Positions 37,538 to 46,626 of a stretch of 59,015 bases of DNA are shown here, piece by piece. The position numbers and the translations under genes are program-made. The notes under the pieces were generated by a model. The model did not search any database. It saw only the letters and a program-made list of their open reading frames with translations, and was not told where the DNA came from. How positions within the stretch are numbered: position 1 is the stretch's first letter; the number at the start of each line of letters is the position of its first letter. Source of the DNA: an uncultured Eubacteriales bacterium (GTDB taxonomy: Bacteria > Bacillota > Clostridia > Christensenellales > Aristaeellaceae); NCBI GenBank assembly GCA_902764915.1, contig CACWXY010000019.1:1-59015 (forward strand), read 5' to 3'.

Positions 37538-38562
37538 GCATTCTCACCTGCCTCATAAATCATCAGATGATCCGGGTTGAGTGAAATCCTGACAATATCG
37601 TTTTCATTGAAATTCTTGTGTCCGTCATTCTTCTCAATGCACTTGATAACCTGACCCTGTACATCCACCTGATACTTGAAGTAGAGTCCAAAATACTCAC
37701 GCCCCACGACTTTGCCCTCGAAACCGACATGATTGGGCTTTTCCGGTTCATTGACATGAATGCGTTCCAGACGGATGTATGTAGGCCGGTTGGGATCCAT
37801 GCTTCTTCCAGACTGCAGGGCGATCGCCTTGACAAAGCCTGGATTGAGTTTATTGATGTCCCCGATAAAGTTGCAGGCAAACTCCGTGGCCGAATGATTA
37901 TAGATCTGATAGGGCGTACCTGTCTGCTCAATCTTTCCCTTGTTAAATACCGTAATGCAGTCTGACAGTGTCAGGGCTTCTTCCTGATCGTGGGTGACAT
38001 AGACTGTCGTGATGCCGAACTTGCGCTGCATTTCCTTCAGCTCCTCGCGCAGCTGAACACGCAGTTTGGCGTCCAGGTTGCTGAGCGGCTCGTCCAGGCA
38101 AATGATCTCCGGATTGGTCACCAGCGCACGCGCAATGGCCACGCGCTGCTGCTGACCGCCGGAAAGCTCAGCCACCTTGCGGGAGAGCTGCTGTTCCGTC
38201 AGATCTACCTTGCCCGCCATTTCCTTGACCCGGCGGTCAATGTCGGTTTTGTTGACCTTCTTGACTTTCAGGCCGAAAGCAATGTTTTCATACACGCTCA
38301 TGGTCGGGAAAAGCGCATAGTTCTGGAACACCATACCGATATTACGACGTTCGATCGGCACATGCGTGATGTCCTTGTCCCTGACATACACAGCGCCTGC
38401 CGTCGGTTCAATAAATCCGGTAATGGTACGCAGTGTGGTTGTCTTGCCACAGCCGGATGGTCCCAGGAAGGTATAGAATTGGCCTTCCTCCACGTGAATA
38501 TTAATGTCCTTGAGTGCCGTAAAGTCACCGAAGCGCACTTCAATTCCTTTGAGGTCAATCAT
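37534..38562 (-). CDS. Fbp/Pot-type ABC transporter ATPase
   Basis: Energy-coupling subunit of the importer. The 342-residue protein has Walker A FLGPSGCGKTTTLR, Q-loop FQNYALFP, signature AELSGGQQQRVAIARAL, Walker B IICLDEPLSNLDAKLR, H-loop VYVTHDQEEAL, and a C-terminal TOBE domain. The ATG at 38562 (MIDLKGIEVRFG) follows GGAGGAG; the frame opens 22 codons further upstream. It is separated from the binding-protein gene by a strong hairpin. Confidence 0.95.
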   Translation of the reverse strand: MIDLKGIEVRFGDFTALKDINIHVEEGQFYTFLGPSGCGKTTTLRTITGFIEPTAGAVYVRDKDITHVPIERRNIGMVFQNYALFPTMSVYENIAFGLKVKKVNKTDIDRRVKEMAGKVDLTEQQLSRKVAELSGGQQQRVAIARALVTNPEIICLDEPLSNLDAKLRVQLREELKEMQRKFGITTVYVTHDQEEALTLSDCITVFNKGKIEQTGTPYQIYNHSATEFACNFIGDINKLNPGFVKAIALQSGRSMDPNRPTYIRLERIHVNEPEKPNHVGFEGKVVGREYFGLYFKYQVDVQGQVIKCIEKNDGHKNFNENDIVRISLNPDHLMIYEAGENA

Positions 38563-38647
38563 ACATGGTCTCCTCCCACAAAACTTTTCTCGCTTTCCAG
38601 CCTGCACGGTCCGCAGCGCGGGCCGCATAGGCCGGATGCGACTTTGG

Positions 38648-38684
38648 AAAAAGCGGGGGCAAGGCTTCCCTTGCCCCCGCTTTT
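38648..38684 (-). terminator. Strong hairpin between binding-protein and ATPase genes
   Basis: A 15-bp GC-rich stem (AAAAGCGGGGGCAAGG and its inverse) with a 3-nt loop and flanking A/T runs. On the minus strand TTTTTCC follows. It probably ends most transcripts after the binding protein, with partial read-through to the membrane subunits. Confidence 0.8.
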
Positions 38685-38712
38685 ATCATTCAGATCCGAT
38701 CACAGGAGCGCA

Positions 38713-39771
38713 TTACTGCATGTACTCAAGCATGATCTTCTCGCACCAGTTATCGATATTGGCAGCCACCACGGCCCAGTCAATATTCTGAGCGGGGATG
38801 GAGCACAGTTCCACCTGCCGAGGATCAGCCTTTTCCGCGGCCTTCTCGTTGGCAGGCATGGTGTTGAACTTTTCACACCATTCGCCCTGGATCTGCGCAG
38901 AACCGAACCATTCCACAAACCGCTTGGCTTCATCCAGATTCTTGGTTACGCTGGTGATGCCCACGCCTTCCACAGCATAGGGGATGCCAACTTCAGGAAC
39001 AGCAACGCCAGTCTTGGTGCCATACTGCTCATCATACTGCAAAGCGCCGGAAGACCACATCTGGCCCATCAGGACGGGAGAATCAGGATTGACCATCTGT
39101 GCATACAGATCCACGCCGTCTTCCACGGGGGTGCCGTGTGCAAAGAACGCTTCGATGGCGGCCCAGCCCTCTTCAGAAACGCCCAGCTCGCCTTCGGGAT
39201 CCATATAACGGGTCAGAATGCCAGCCAGCACGTTACGGGTGGTGCCGCCGGTCAGCTTGATCTGGCTTTCATACTTGCCCCAGAACTTCTCGTTTTCCCA
39301 CAGATCGGGCCAGTCCTTAGGCGCATCTTCTTCAGAAACCTGATTGGCATCATAGGCCAGAAGAATGGCCTGCTTGACGATGGCATAATAGTAGCCATTG
39401 GGATCGTTCAGACCTTCGCTGACTTCGGAGGCCCAGGAAGGCGCGTCATAAGCCTGCAGGATACCGCGGGCAATCAGATCGTTCCAGATAATGGCGTTGA
39501 GGCCAAAGACCACATCACAGGGCGTGGCTGCGCCTTCATTGATCAGACGCTGCTGAACAGCGCCTGCGCCTTCTTCCACAACCGTAATCTCATAGCCGTC
39601 CTGCTTGGCGCGATCGGTCAGCCATTCAGCGCGGCCTGAAGAGCCGGAATTGGTGTAGATGGTCAGCGGGACGCCGGTTCCTTTGGTGTCGGCGCCTTCT
39701 GCCATTGCCGGCAGTACAGCAAGTGTCAGCATCATGACAGCTGCCAGAACCAATGCAATCAGTTTCTTCAT
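38713..39771 (-). CDS. Fbp-type ABC transporter solute-binding protein
   Basis: Extracellular binding protein of the importer, 352 residues. It has a signal peptide ending in VLPAMA-EG and no lipobox Cys. The mature part has LTIYTNSGSSGRAEWLTDRAK, AVQQRLINEGAATPCDVVFG, GTTRNVLAGIL and PYAVEGVGITSVTKN, as in Fbp/PhnS-type proteins for ferric iron, 2-aminoethylphosphonate or small organophosphates. With a glycerophosphodiesterase in the operon, an organophosphate substrate is favoured; iron is the main alternative. The ATG follows AAAGGAGG. Confidence 0.92.
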   Translation of the reverse strand: MKKLIALVLAAVMMLTLAVLPAMAEGADTKGTGVPLTIYTNSGSSGRAEWLTDRAKQDGYEITVVEEGAGAVQQRLINEGAATPCDVVFGLNAIIWNDLIARGILQAYDAPSWASEVSEGLNDPNGYYYAIVKQAILLAYDANQVSEEDAPKDWPDLWENEKFWGKYESQIKLTGGTTRNVLAGILTRYMDPEGELGVSEEGWAAIEAFFAHGTPVEDGVDLYAQMVNPDSPVLMGQMWSSGALQYDEQYGTKTGVAVPEVGIPYAVEGVGITSVTKNLDEAKRFVEWFGSAQIQGEWCEKFNTMPANEKAAEKADPRQVELCSIPAQNIDWAVVAANIDNWCEKIMLEYMQ

Positions 39772-39794
39772 ATGGAATTCCTCCTTTGCAATTG

Positions 39795-39812
39795 AACCGT
39801 GCGCACACGGTT
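39795..39812. promoter_or_regulatory. Perfect palindrome in the leader of the Fbp-type operon
   Basis: AACCGTG-CGCA-CACGGTT lies about 9 to 26 nt after the predicted transcription start of the binding-protein gene. It could be an operator or a leader hairpin. Confidence 0.5.
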
Positions 39813-39827
39813 TTATATCTGAAGCGT

Positions 39828-39856
39828 ATTATAGGCACTTTTTGTGCATTCGTCAA
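39828..39856 (-). promoter_or_regulatory. Strong promoter of the Fbp-type operon
   Basis: On the minus strand TTGACG (39851-39856), 17 bp, TATAAT (39828-39833), close to consensus. Confidence 0.85.
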
Positions 39857-39908
39857 CCGTCCAAAGTATGCCCGTATTGTACAGCCATGCTTATAGGTAA
39901 GGCACACC

Positions 39909-40571
39909 TCACAGTCTTCCGATCTCTCCAAGCTGTGCCGTCTGACCCAGAACCAGGAGCACATCATCCCTGCGCAGAACAAAGTCCGCACGCGGGGACA
40001 CCTTCATTTCCTTTCCTCTGCGTACCGACAGCACAGACAGGTCATACTTCTTCCGGATATCAATCTGCCCGAGCGACCGGTCCTCCCACTCTTGCGGCAC
40101 ACGGATTTCTCCGATCTCATAATCGTCCGGCAGTATCATGCTGTCCAGCAGCTGTCCTGTCGCAAGACTGCGCGCCGTACGCTTTCCCATGTCGCGCTCC
40201 GGAAAAATAACCTGGTCCACCCCGATCTTCTGCAGCACCTTTGCGTGAAGATCGTCCATGGCTTTCGCCACAATATAGCGGGCACGCATTTCCTTGAGCA
40301 GCATACAGACGAGAATGGAATCGCGCATGTTGCTGGCAATGGATACCACAACTGCGTCATAGCTCTCCACGCCCAGGCTCAGAAGCACCTCATCATCTGT
40401 ACAGTTGCCCTGCACCGCCTGGGTTACAAAGGGCGCCACGTCCTCCACAATCCGATTGTCCCGGTCCATGGCCAGCACCTCATGGCCCATTTCCGTAAGC
40501 GTTTTTGCCACGCTGGTTCCAAATCGTCCCAGCCCGATTACCAGAAACTGTTTCTTTCCACCACTACGCAT
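39909..40571 (-). CDS. ktrA: KtrA potassium uptake regulatory subunit
   Basis: Cytoplasmic gating ring of the Ktr potassium channel. The 220-residue protein has an N-terminal RCK domain with a Rossmann fold (FLVIGLGRFGTSVAKTL, then the acidic end of strand 2 in EVLAMDRD) and a C-terminal TrkA_C domain (SLGQIDIRKKYDLSVLSVRRG). ATP/ADP or NAD would bind at GxGxxG. It begins 12 nt after ktrB. Confidence 0.94.
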   Translation of the reverse strand: MRSGGKKQFLVIGLGRFGTSVAKTLTEMGHEVLAMDRDNRIVEDVAPFVTQAVQGNCTDDEVLLSLGVESYDAVVVSIASNMRDSILVCMLLKEMRARYIVAKAMDDLHAKVLQKIGVDQVIFPERDMGKRTARSLATGQLLDSMILPDDYEIGEIRVPQEWEDRSLGQIDIRKKYDLSVLSVRRGKEMKVSPRADFVLRRDDVLLVLGQTAQLGEIGRL

Positions 40572-40583
40572 CTTGTTTTCTCC

Positions 40584-41942
40584 TCAGCCAATAAACAGAT
40601 CTTCCTGCGGATAATGGATCCGGTTATGTACCGTATCCGGTCGTCCGCTGAGTGCCATCATCAATGTCAGCGGTCCTACGCGTCCGAGGAACATAACGGG
40701 TATGAGTACAGCCCGGCTCGTCGCATGCAGTCGAGGTGTTCCGATCGCCGAGACGCCGACCGTTGCCACAGCACTGGCCATTTCCATGGTCAGATCTGAA
40801 AGCGCAAACCGGTTTCCTTCCAGCAGTGACAGTGCCAGAAGCCCTGTGAAAAAGACGCCTGCGGCAATGGCGACAATGGCAATGGACTGCCGTATCAGTC
40901 TTTGCGGCAGTCTTTTCCCGGAAAGATTCACATCCTCCCGTCCCCGCACAATACTGACAATATAGAGAATCACCACCGCGACGGTTGTCGTCTTCATGCC
41001 GCCTCCGGTGGAGGCAGGAGAGGCGCCTACAAGCATGAGAAGACAGGCAAAAAGCTTGCTTGCACCGCGAAGTCCGGCAAGGTCTACCGAGTTAAAGCCC
41101 GCTGTGCGCATGGTAACTGACTGAAAAAACGCACCCAGGATCTGCTCGCCCAGTGCACGATTGCCCAGTGTACGCGGATTCTCTCTCTCGCAGAAATAAA
41201 ACAGCACCGTTCCCGCCGCAAGCAGTATGCCGGATGCACTCAGCGTTATGCGCGTATGCAGGCTCCATTTTTTCCATTTTCCAGGATGGCCTGTCACCTC
41301 GGCAATCACCGGGAACCCGATACCGCCCAGAATAATCAGGGCGGAGATGGTCAGAAGCATCAGGGCGTCCCCGCTGTAAGCTGTAAGGCTCTGATAATAC
41401 CCGAAACAGTCGAACCCCGCGTTACAGAAAGCGCTGACCGACAGAAACAGCGCATGCATGAGCCCATGTCCCACGCCAAAGCGCGGGATCATTCGGATGC
41501 TGATAAGCAGCATGCCCGTGCCTTCAATGGCGGCTACCATCACAGCATTGCGCCGTGCCATGGACCCCAGGCCTGACAGGGTGTCCGTGTTCATGGATTC
41601 CCGCATCAGCAGCCGGGTGCGCAGCGACAGCTTCTGTCCCATGACCTGCATGGCAAGGCTCGCCAGAATCATGAACCCCAGTCCGCCAGCCTGTATCAGC
41701 ACCAGAAGCACAGCCCTGCCGAACAAGGAAAAGGTCGTTCCGGTATCCACCGCCACAAGCCCTGTCACACACACGGCCGATGTGGCCGTAAACAGTGCGT
41801 CCGTCCAATGAAGGAAGCGCCCGTTGCGGCCGCTGACCGGCAGAGACAGAAGCACGGATCCCACCAGAATCAGAATGCTGAATCCCAGGGTCATGACCAT
41901 TTCCGGTCTCAGATTTTTCAGGTTATTTCCCTTCCTGTGCAC
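40584..41942 (-). CDS. ktrB: KtrB potassium channel subunit
   Basis: Membrane pore of the Ktr system. The 452-residue protein has the TrkH/KtrB repeated M-P-M layout. The P-loop filters show TATSAVCVTGLV, FCNAGFDCFG, TMRTAGFNSVD and ATVGVSAIG. The GTG at 41942 (VHRKGNNLKNLRPEM) has GGGAGG 7 nt upstream and a TATACT box at 41967-41972; the frame extends 62 codons further into the divergent gene's leader and is rejected there. Confidence 0.93.
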   Translation of the reverse strand: MHRKGNNLKNLRPEMVMTLGFSILILVGSVLLSLPVSGRNGRFLHWTDALFTATSAVCVTGLVAVDTGTTFSLFGRAVLLVLIQAGGLGFMILASLAMQVMGQKLSLRTRLLMRESMNTDTLSGLGSMARRNAVMVAAIEGTGMLLISIRMIPRFGVGHGLMHALFLSVSAFCNAGFDCFGYYQSLTAYSGDALMLLTISALIILGGIGFPVIAEVTGHPGKWKKWSLHTRITLSASGILLAAGTVLFYFCERENPRTLGNRALGEQILGAFFQSVTMRTAGFNSVDLAGLRGASKLFACLLMLVGASPASTGGGMKTTTVAVVILYIVSIVRGREDVNLSGKRLPQRLIRQSIAIVAIAAGVFFTGLLALSLLEGNRFALSDLTMEMASAVATVGVSAIGTPRLHATSRAVLIPVMFLGRVGPLTLMMALSGRPDTVHNRIHYPQEDLFIG

Positions 41943-42130
41943 GCTGTCGCCTCCCTTTCTCGTGGTAGTATAGCACCTTTTGAAAAAGAAGGGCATCCCG
42001 CTCCGCTGTCGAATAGAGGATGATGCAGCCAGGGTCCGTCTGTCCGGCAGTGCGCAGCATGAAGCACGCGCATGAGGAACAGCAGCGTACACCCATTGCG
42101 TACCAACCATGAAAGGAGAGTGAAACATCC

Positions 42131-43543
42131 GTGCAGGTCTATGCCGCCATTGACTTTAAATCATTTTATGCTTCAGTGGAATGTGCCGCCCGCGGACTGG
42201 ATCCTCTCACCACCAACCTTGTGGTGGCGGATGAAAGCCGAACGTCCAAGACCATCTGCCTGGCGGTATCGCCCTCTCTGAAAGCACTGGGACTGCCCGG
42301 CCGATGCAGGCTCTATGAAGTGGAGGAGGCCGTCCGTGCTTATGAAAGCCGGACGGGAACCCGCCTCCCCTATGTCATAGCCCGCCCGCAGATGCACCTG
42401 TACATGGAAGAAAGCGCCCGCATTTACCGGGAGGTTTATCTGAAATATATTTCCGAGGAGGACATCCACGTCTACAGCATCGATGAGGTCTTTCTGGACC
42501 TGACCCGCTATCTGAAACTGTATAATCAGTCGCCCCACGACCTGGTCCGCACCATCATACGGGCGATTCTGGACGTTTCCGGCATTACAGCCACCGCTGG
42601 AATCGGCACCAATCTTTATCTAGCCAAGGTCGCCATGGATATTGTCGCCAAGCACATTCCCGCGGATACGGACGGCGTGCGCATCGCTGCACTTACCGAA
42701 AAAAGCTATCGTGAGTTATGGGCCCATATGCCGCTGACTGACTTCTGGCGGATAGGAAAGAAGACCGCAGACCGTCTTCAGCGCTATGGCCTGTGGACCA
42801 TGGGCGACATTGCACGCTTTTCTCTGGAACATGAGGACACACTGTACCGCGAATTCGGTGTCAAGGCCGAACTGCTCATCGATCACGCCTGGGGAAGAGA
42901 GCCCTGCACCATTGCGGATATCCGCCGTTTCCGTCCGCAGGATCACTCGCTGACCGCCGGACAGGTGCTTGCCTGCGCCTATACGCCGGACAGGGCACTG
43001 ACTGTCGTGGAGGAGATGGTCGACCAGCTGGTCCTGGATTTGGTCTCGCAGGACCTTGTCGCCGATGCGCTGAGCCTGTACATCGGCTATGACGCCGACA
43101 GCACTGCTTCCGATCTTGTGGATGATTTCTACGGCCGATCCGTGCCCCGCCCCGCCTCCGGCAGCATTCCCATCACCAATGCCGAGGGAAACCGGATCTA
43201 TTCCTCTTCCTCGCGTGATTTTCTCCGCGCATGCCGGACACTGTACCAGCGCATTGTTTCGCCGCATCTCATGGTCAGGCGCATGTATATTGCGGCACTG
43301 CACGCCATGCCGCGCAGCGAAGCAGCCGTACCGCAGTATGAACAGCTGAGCCTTTTTTCAGATGCCGAGACACAGGCAAGGGATGAAGAAGCCCGGTCCC
43401 GTGAGCATAAGCTTCAGGAGGCGCTTCTTCATGTGCGGGAAAAATACGGGAAAAACACGGTCCTCAAGGGCATCAGCCTGAAGGAAGAAGCTACCGGCCG
43501 GGATCGCAATCAGCAGATCGGCGGTCATCGGGCCGGTTCATAG
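42131..43543 (+). CDS. Y-family DNA polymerase, UvrX/YqjW type
   Basis: Error-prone translesion polymerase. The 470-residue protein begins YAAIDFKSFYASVEC, holds the catalytic acidic pair in VYSIDEVFLDLT (Asp118, Glu119), and has LAKVAMDIVAKH and the helix-hairpin WRIGKKTADRLQRYG. Near the C-terminus EQLSLFSD fits the QLxLF beta-clamp-binding motif. The third usual catalytic Asp (DxD) is DxK, as I recall for UvrX-type members. The GTG start at 42131 has AAGGAG upstream. It is divergent from ktrB and ends 6 nt inside the yolD-like gene on the other strand. Confidence 0.93.
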   Translation: MQVYAAIDFKSFYASVECAARGLDPLTTNLVVADESRTSKTICLAVSPSLKALGLPGRCRLYEVEEAVRAYESRTGTRLPYVIARPQMHLYMEESARIYREVYLKYISEEDIHVYSIDEVFLDLTRYLKLYNQSPHDLVRTIIRAILDVSGITATAGIGTNLYLAKVAMDIVAKHIPADTDGVRIAALTEKSYRELWAHMPLTDFWRIGKKTADRLQRYGLWTMGDIARFSLEHEDTLYREFGVKAELLIDHAWGREPCTIADIRRFRPQDHSLTAGQVLACAYTPDRALTVVEEMVDQLVLDLVSQDLVADALSLYIGYDADSTASDLVDDFYGRSVPRPASGSIPITNAEGNRIYSSSSRDFLRACRTLYQRIVSPHLMVRRMYIAALHAMPRSEAAVPQYEQLSLFSDAETQARDEEARSREHKLQEALLHVREKYGKNTVLKGISLKEEATGRDRNQQIGGHRAGS

Positions 43544-43951
43544 CTTTATCGTTTCCAGGCTGTAAAGATCCAAAAAACGGATTCTTTTTCCACTTTCAAA
43601 CTGTATCGTCTGCGACACGTCATCCACTGCATGAACGACGCCCCGATACAGGCACGCGGCACCGCCCTCCTTATGGGGATCCTTTTCAAAGTACGTGACT
43701 GCCACCTTCTGGCCTCTGATAAGGCGGGAGAGTTTCCGGCCCAGTGCTTCCTTCTCTTCCTGTGTCAGCTCCCTGTGTTTTTCCGTAGCCCTGGCCGTCT
43801 CTGCAATCACGCTCTCAAAACCCGTCAGTGCGCTGAAGGGAAGAAACTGGGCAGCACGTTTTTCCCTGGACATGAGCGGATGCTTGCCGGACACAGGTGC
43901 CTTCTCGTTCAGAATATCAGCATAGTCTTCCAGTTTCCGAATGGGCTGCAT
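43538..43951 (-). CDS. YolD-like protein
   Basis: Small partner protein often found next to UvrX-type polymerases. The 137-residue protein has REKRAAQFLPFSALTGFESVIAETAR, the YolD signature, and a beta-rich tail with GQKVAVTYFEKDPHKEGG and CLYRGVVHAVDD. The ATG at 43951 (MQPIRKLEDY) follows AAGGAGG. Here it is convergent to, and overlaps by 6 nt, the polymerase gene instead of being co-transcribed. Confidence 0.9.
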   Translation of the reverse strand: MQPIRKLEDYADILNEKAPVSGKHPLMSREKRAAQFLPFSALTGFESVIAETARATEKHRELTQEEKEALGRKLSRLIRGQKVAVTYFEKDPHKEGGAACLYRGVVHAVDDVSQTIQFESGKRIRFLDLYSLETIKL

Positions 43952-44076
43952 GGATCGAGCCTCCTTTTTTTCATTTTGCCACGGCATCACCTACATGTAA
44001 ATCCTGAGAATGCCCAAAAGTGCCCCTCTGCATCCCAAAATTTACACAGTCTTTATTTCTCCTGGCGCTTTTACAA

Positions 44077-44105
44077 TCGACAAGCATCGGGAAACGTGGT
44101 AAAAT
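44077..44105 (+). promoter_or_regulatory. Promoter of the cell-wall-binding protein gene
   Basis: TCGACA (44077-44082), 17 bp, TAAAAT (44100-44105). The 100-nt leader holds two small hairpins: GCCT-TTTGC-AGGC (44106-44118) and CAGCCAGT-AGCAG-ACTGGCTG (44142-44162). Confidence 0.65.
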
Positions 44106-44208
44106 GCCTTTTGCAGGCGTTCTGATAACTTTCTTCATGTTCAGCCAGTAGCAGACTGGCTGCATGGAGCGGGGGGATGACCTGCGATATCTGAAGGGGG
44201 ATATTTTT

Positions 44209-45294
44209 ATGAAAAGGAAGACCTGGGTATCCATGCTCCTGGCACTGGTACTGGTTCTGGCGTGCGTCCAGATGGCCAGTGCGGCCTCGTACGATGCGGT
44301 TATCACCGTACCGCCGACGGTTACCGACGCAGCCATGACTGTCAAGGCTGTCAAGAATCTGTCCAGCACCAAAACCGCCTATGTGGGCACCACAACAATT
44401 GATGGATGCGTGCTGTCGACAAGCTACACCAAAGACATTACCAATTCCAAGAATGACACCCGCTCCGGCTATGTCCTGGACGTCTCCAACGTAATCGGTC
44501 TGGGCACTGCCGGCACAGCGGAAATCTATTATGACAAAAATGGCAAGTATACCGGATACAAGATCTATCGTGGAAACCTTGCCATGGAAAACATTCCTGT
44601 GAAGGTGAATGTACTCTTCGCAGCGGATACGGTTTCCGTCAGCGATCCGCTGACCGCCGCCGAAGTAAACACGGCGCTGTCCAAGATGACGGGGCCCAGC
44701 GGCTACTACTATGGCGGCACATACGGCGATCCTTATGATCCCTATGCTGTCGGCGTAAGCTACATCCCGGGCAGCCCTGATTCTCGTCCTGAATCTGCCA
44801 CCAGCAGTGGATGGCACGCCAGCCTTAACGGCAAGTGGTATGCTTATCCGGACGGTTCCTATGTGGCCAATCAGTGGAAAAAGATTGACGGCAAGTGGTA
44901 CTACTTTGATGCCAGAGGCTATATGGTCACCAACAGGTGGGTGGGCAACTACTACCTGACCGCCACCGGCGAGATGGCTGTCAGCACCTGGATTGACGGC
45001 AAGTATTATGTCGATGCAACCGGTGCCTGGGTACCCACCGGCAAGGCCACTGCCAGTGTCAGTGCAGCCACTGGATGGCAGAAGGATGCCAACGGATGGT
45101 GGTATCGCTACAGTGACGGTTCCTATGCCAAGTCCGGCTGGCGCTGGATTGACGGCAATGGTGACGGTCTGTCTGAATGCTATTACTTCAATGCACTGGG
45201 CTATCTTGTCACCAACACTTCCGTCGACGGCAGCACCGTCAACGGCGATGGCGCCTGGACCGTGAACGGTGTCGTTCAGCACAGGACCCATTAA
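44209..45294 (+). CDS. Secreted protein with cell-wall-binding repeats
   Basis: Secreted surface protein of 361 residues. A signal peptide runs to about residue 25 (core ALVLVLACVQMASA, cleaved before ASYD). Residues 26 to about 190 are a beta-rich domain of unknown type. A Gly/Tyr-rich linker (YYYGGTYGDPYDPY) follows. The C-terminal 150 residues carry choline-binding-like repeats with GKWYAYPDGSY, GKWYYFDARGYMVTN, GNYYLTATGEM, GKYYVDATGAW and GWWYRYSDGSY. Such repeats bind teichoic-acid choline or related wall polymers. Start set by GAAGGGGG 8 nt before the ATG. It ends at a strong terminator. Confidence 0.9.
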   Translation: MKRKTWVSMLLALVLVLACVQMASAASYDAVITVPPTVTDAAMTVKAVKNLSSTKTAYVGTTTIDGCVLSTSYTKDITNSKNDTRSGYVLDVSNVIGLGTAGTAEIYYDKNGKYTGYKIYRGNLAMENIPVKVNVLFAADTVSVSDPLTAAEVNTALSKMTGPSGYYYGGTYGDPYDPYAVGVSYIPGSPDSRPESATSSGWHASLNGKWYAYPDGSYVANQWKKIDGKWYYFDARGYMVTNRWVGNYYLTATGEMAVSTWIDGKYYVDATGAWVPTGKATASVSAATGWQKDANGWWYRYSDGSYAKSGWRWIDGNGDGLSECYYFNALGYLVTNTSVDGSTVNGDGAWTVNGVVQHRTH

Positions 45295-45309
45295 TCCATG
45301 ATTCTTTCC

Positions 45310-45339
45310 AGGACTCCGAGCATGCTCGGAGTCCTTTTT
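45310..45339 (+). terminator. Terminator after the cell-wall-binding protein gene
   Basis: AGGACTCCGAGCATGCTCGGAGTCCT is a perfect self-complementary stem followed by TTTTT. Confidence 0.9.
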
Positions 45340-45347
45340 GGCCTCTG

Positions 45348-45376
45348 TTGTTCTCTCTTTCTCATCTTCATATCCA
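45348..45376 (+). promoter_or_regulatory. Probable promoter of the M42 peptidase gene
   Basis: TTGTTC (45348-45353), 17 bp, TATCCA (45371-45376). The -10 is weak. Confidence 0.4.
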
Positions 45377-45397
45377 TGACATGAAAGGAATATGTCC

Positions 45398-46465
45398 ATG
45401 CAGACACTTTCTCTTATTCGTGATCTTTCGTGCGCTGCCGGGCCTTCCGGCTTTGAAGACGATGTTCTCCGTGTGCTTCGCGACTATGCGCCTGCGCAGC
45501 TGTCCCTGGAAGAAGACTCGCTCCGCAATCTGTATCTGTTTACGAAAAGCAAAGGAAGAAAGCGCCCGGTGGTCATGCTGGATGCCCATTCCGACGAGGT
45601 TGGAATGATGGTGCAGGCCATCCGTCCGAACGGTACGCTCAGGTTTGTCACGCTTGGCAGCTGGGTGACATCCAACATTCCCGCGCACAAGGTCCGCGTG
45701 CGCACTGCATCCGGTGAATGGATTCCTGGAATCATCTCCGCCAAACCGCCGCATTTCATGACAGCGGAAGAAAAGAATCGTATGCCCGCACTGGAGGAAC
45801 TATCCATAGACGTCGGCGCTTCCTCCCTGGAAGAAGCCCGGGATCAGTTCGGCATCCGTATCGGTGCGCCGGTCGTTCCCGATGTGGTCTTCCAATATGA
45901 TGCTTCTCACGACCTTATGCTGGGAAAGGCCTTTGACAATCGTCTGGGATGTGCTGCCGTTCTCTCTGTCATGGAAGCGCTGTCCTCTCAGGAGCTTCCC
46001 GTAGAACTGGTAGGCGCCATCGCTTCACAGGAAGAAATAGGTACCCGCGGAGCAGTGGTCACTGCGCGGCGTGTGCAGCCGGACCTGGCGATTGTCTTTG
46101 AGGGCTGCCCGGCAGATGATACAGTTGTGGAACCCTGGCTTTCACAGACCGCGCTGCACAAAGGGCCCATGCTGCGCCATCTGGATGCCCGCATGATCAC
46201 GCATCCGCGTTTTCAGCGCTTTGCGCTGGATACTGCAGCGCGCTGTTCCATTCCGGTTCAGGAGGCAGTGCGCACAGGCGGTGCCACGAACGGCGCACCG
46301 ATTCATCTGTCTCATCGGGGTGTGCCCTGCATCGTCATTGGCTTTCCTGTACGCTATATTCACAGTCATCACGGCTTCGCCACGCTTTCGGACTTTTCCG
46401 GCGGCGTGACACTAGCAAAGAGTATTCTTGCCGGCCTGACGGAAGATGTTCTGGCAGGATTCTGA
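45398..46465 (+). CDS. M42-family aminopeptidase (TET/glucanase-like)
   Basis: Di-metal aminopeptidase that trims peptides in the cytoplasm as a large shell. The 355-residue protein shows the metal ligands in order: VVMLDAHSDEVGMM (His64), KAFDNRLGCAAVL (Asp), AIASQEEIGTRGAV (catalytic and ligand Glu), IVFEGCPADD (Glu), and YIHSHHGFATLSD (His). The PDZ-like insert lies between. ATG at 45398 has AAAGGA 8 nt upstream; an ATG 2 codons earlier is too close to the ribosome site. Relatives are sometimes mislabelled endoglucanase. Confidence 0.93.
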   Translation: MQTLSLIRDLSCAAGPSGFEDDVLRVLRDYAPAQLSLEEDSLRNLYLFTKSKGRKRPVVMLDAHSDEVGMMVQAIRPNGTLRFVTLGSWVTSNIPAHKVRVRTASGEWIPGIISAKPPHFMTAEEKNRMPALEELSIDVGASSLEEARDQFGIRIGAPVVPDVVFQYDASHDLMLGKAFDNRLGCAAVLSVMEALSSQELPVELVGAIASQEEIGTRGAVVTARRVQPDLAIVFEGCPADDTVVEPWLSQTALHKGPMLRHLDARMITHPRFQRFALDTAARCSIPVQEAVRTGGATNGAPIHLSHRGVPCIVIGFPVRYIHSHHGFATLSDFSGGVTLAKSILAGLTEDVLAGF

Positions 46466-46545
46466 TCGCAGACAGGCAGCAGAAATCGCTCCTGCATCTT
46501 TTTCCGTTTCTGGTTTTCGCCTTCTTCGCTGCCTTTCTTCGCTTC

Positions 46546-46574
46546 TTGCCGCCCCTTTTTCCTCATGTTACAAT
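46546..46574 (+). promoter_or_regulatory. Promoter of the PAP2-histidine kinase-HD-GYP operon
   Basis: TTGCCG (46546-46551), 17 bp, TACAAT (46569-46574), about 45 nt before GAGGAGG and the ATG at 46627. Confidence 0.65.
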
Positions 46575-46626
46575 CATTCTGTTCCATAAGGTTTTCTCCT
46601 AGTACACGGAATTGAGGAGGATTTCC

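Noticed and set aside
44071..45399. 442-codon minus-strand open frame opposite the cell-wall-binding protein
   Set aside because: The plus strand has signal peptide, repeats, promoter and terminator.
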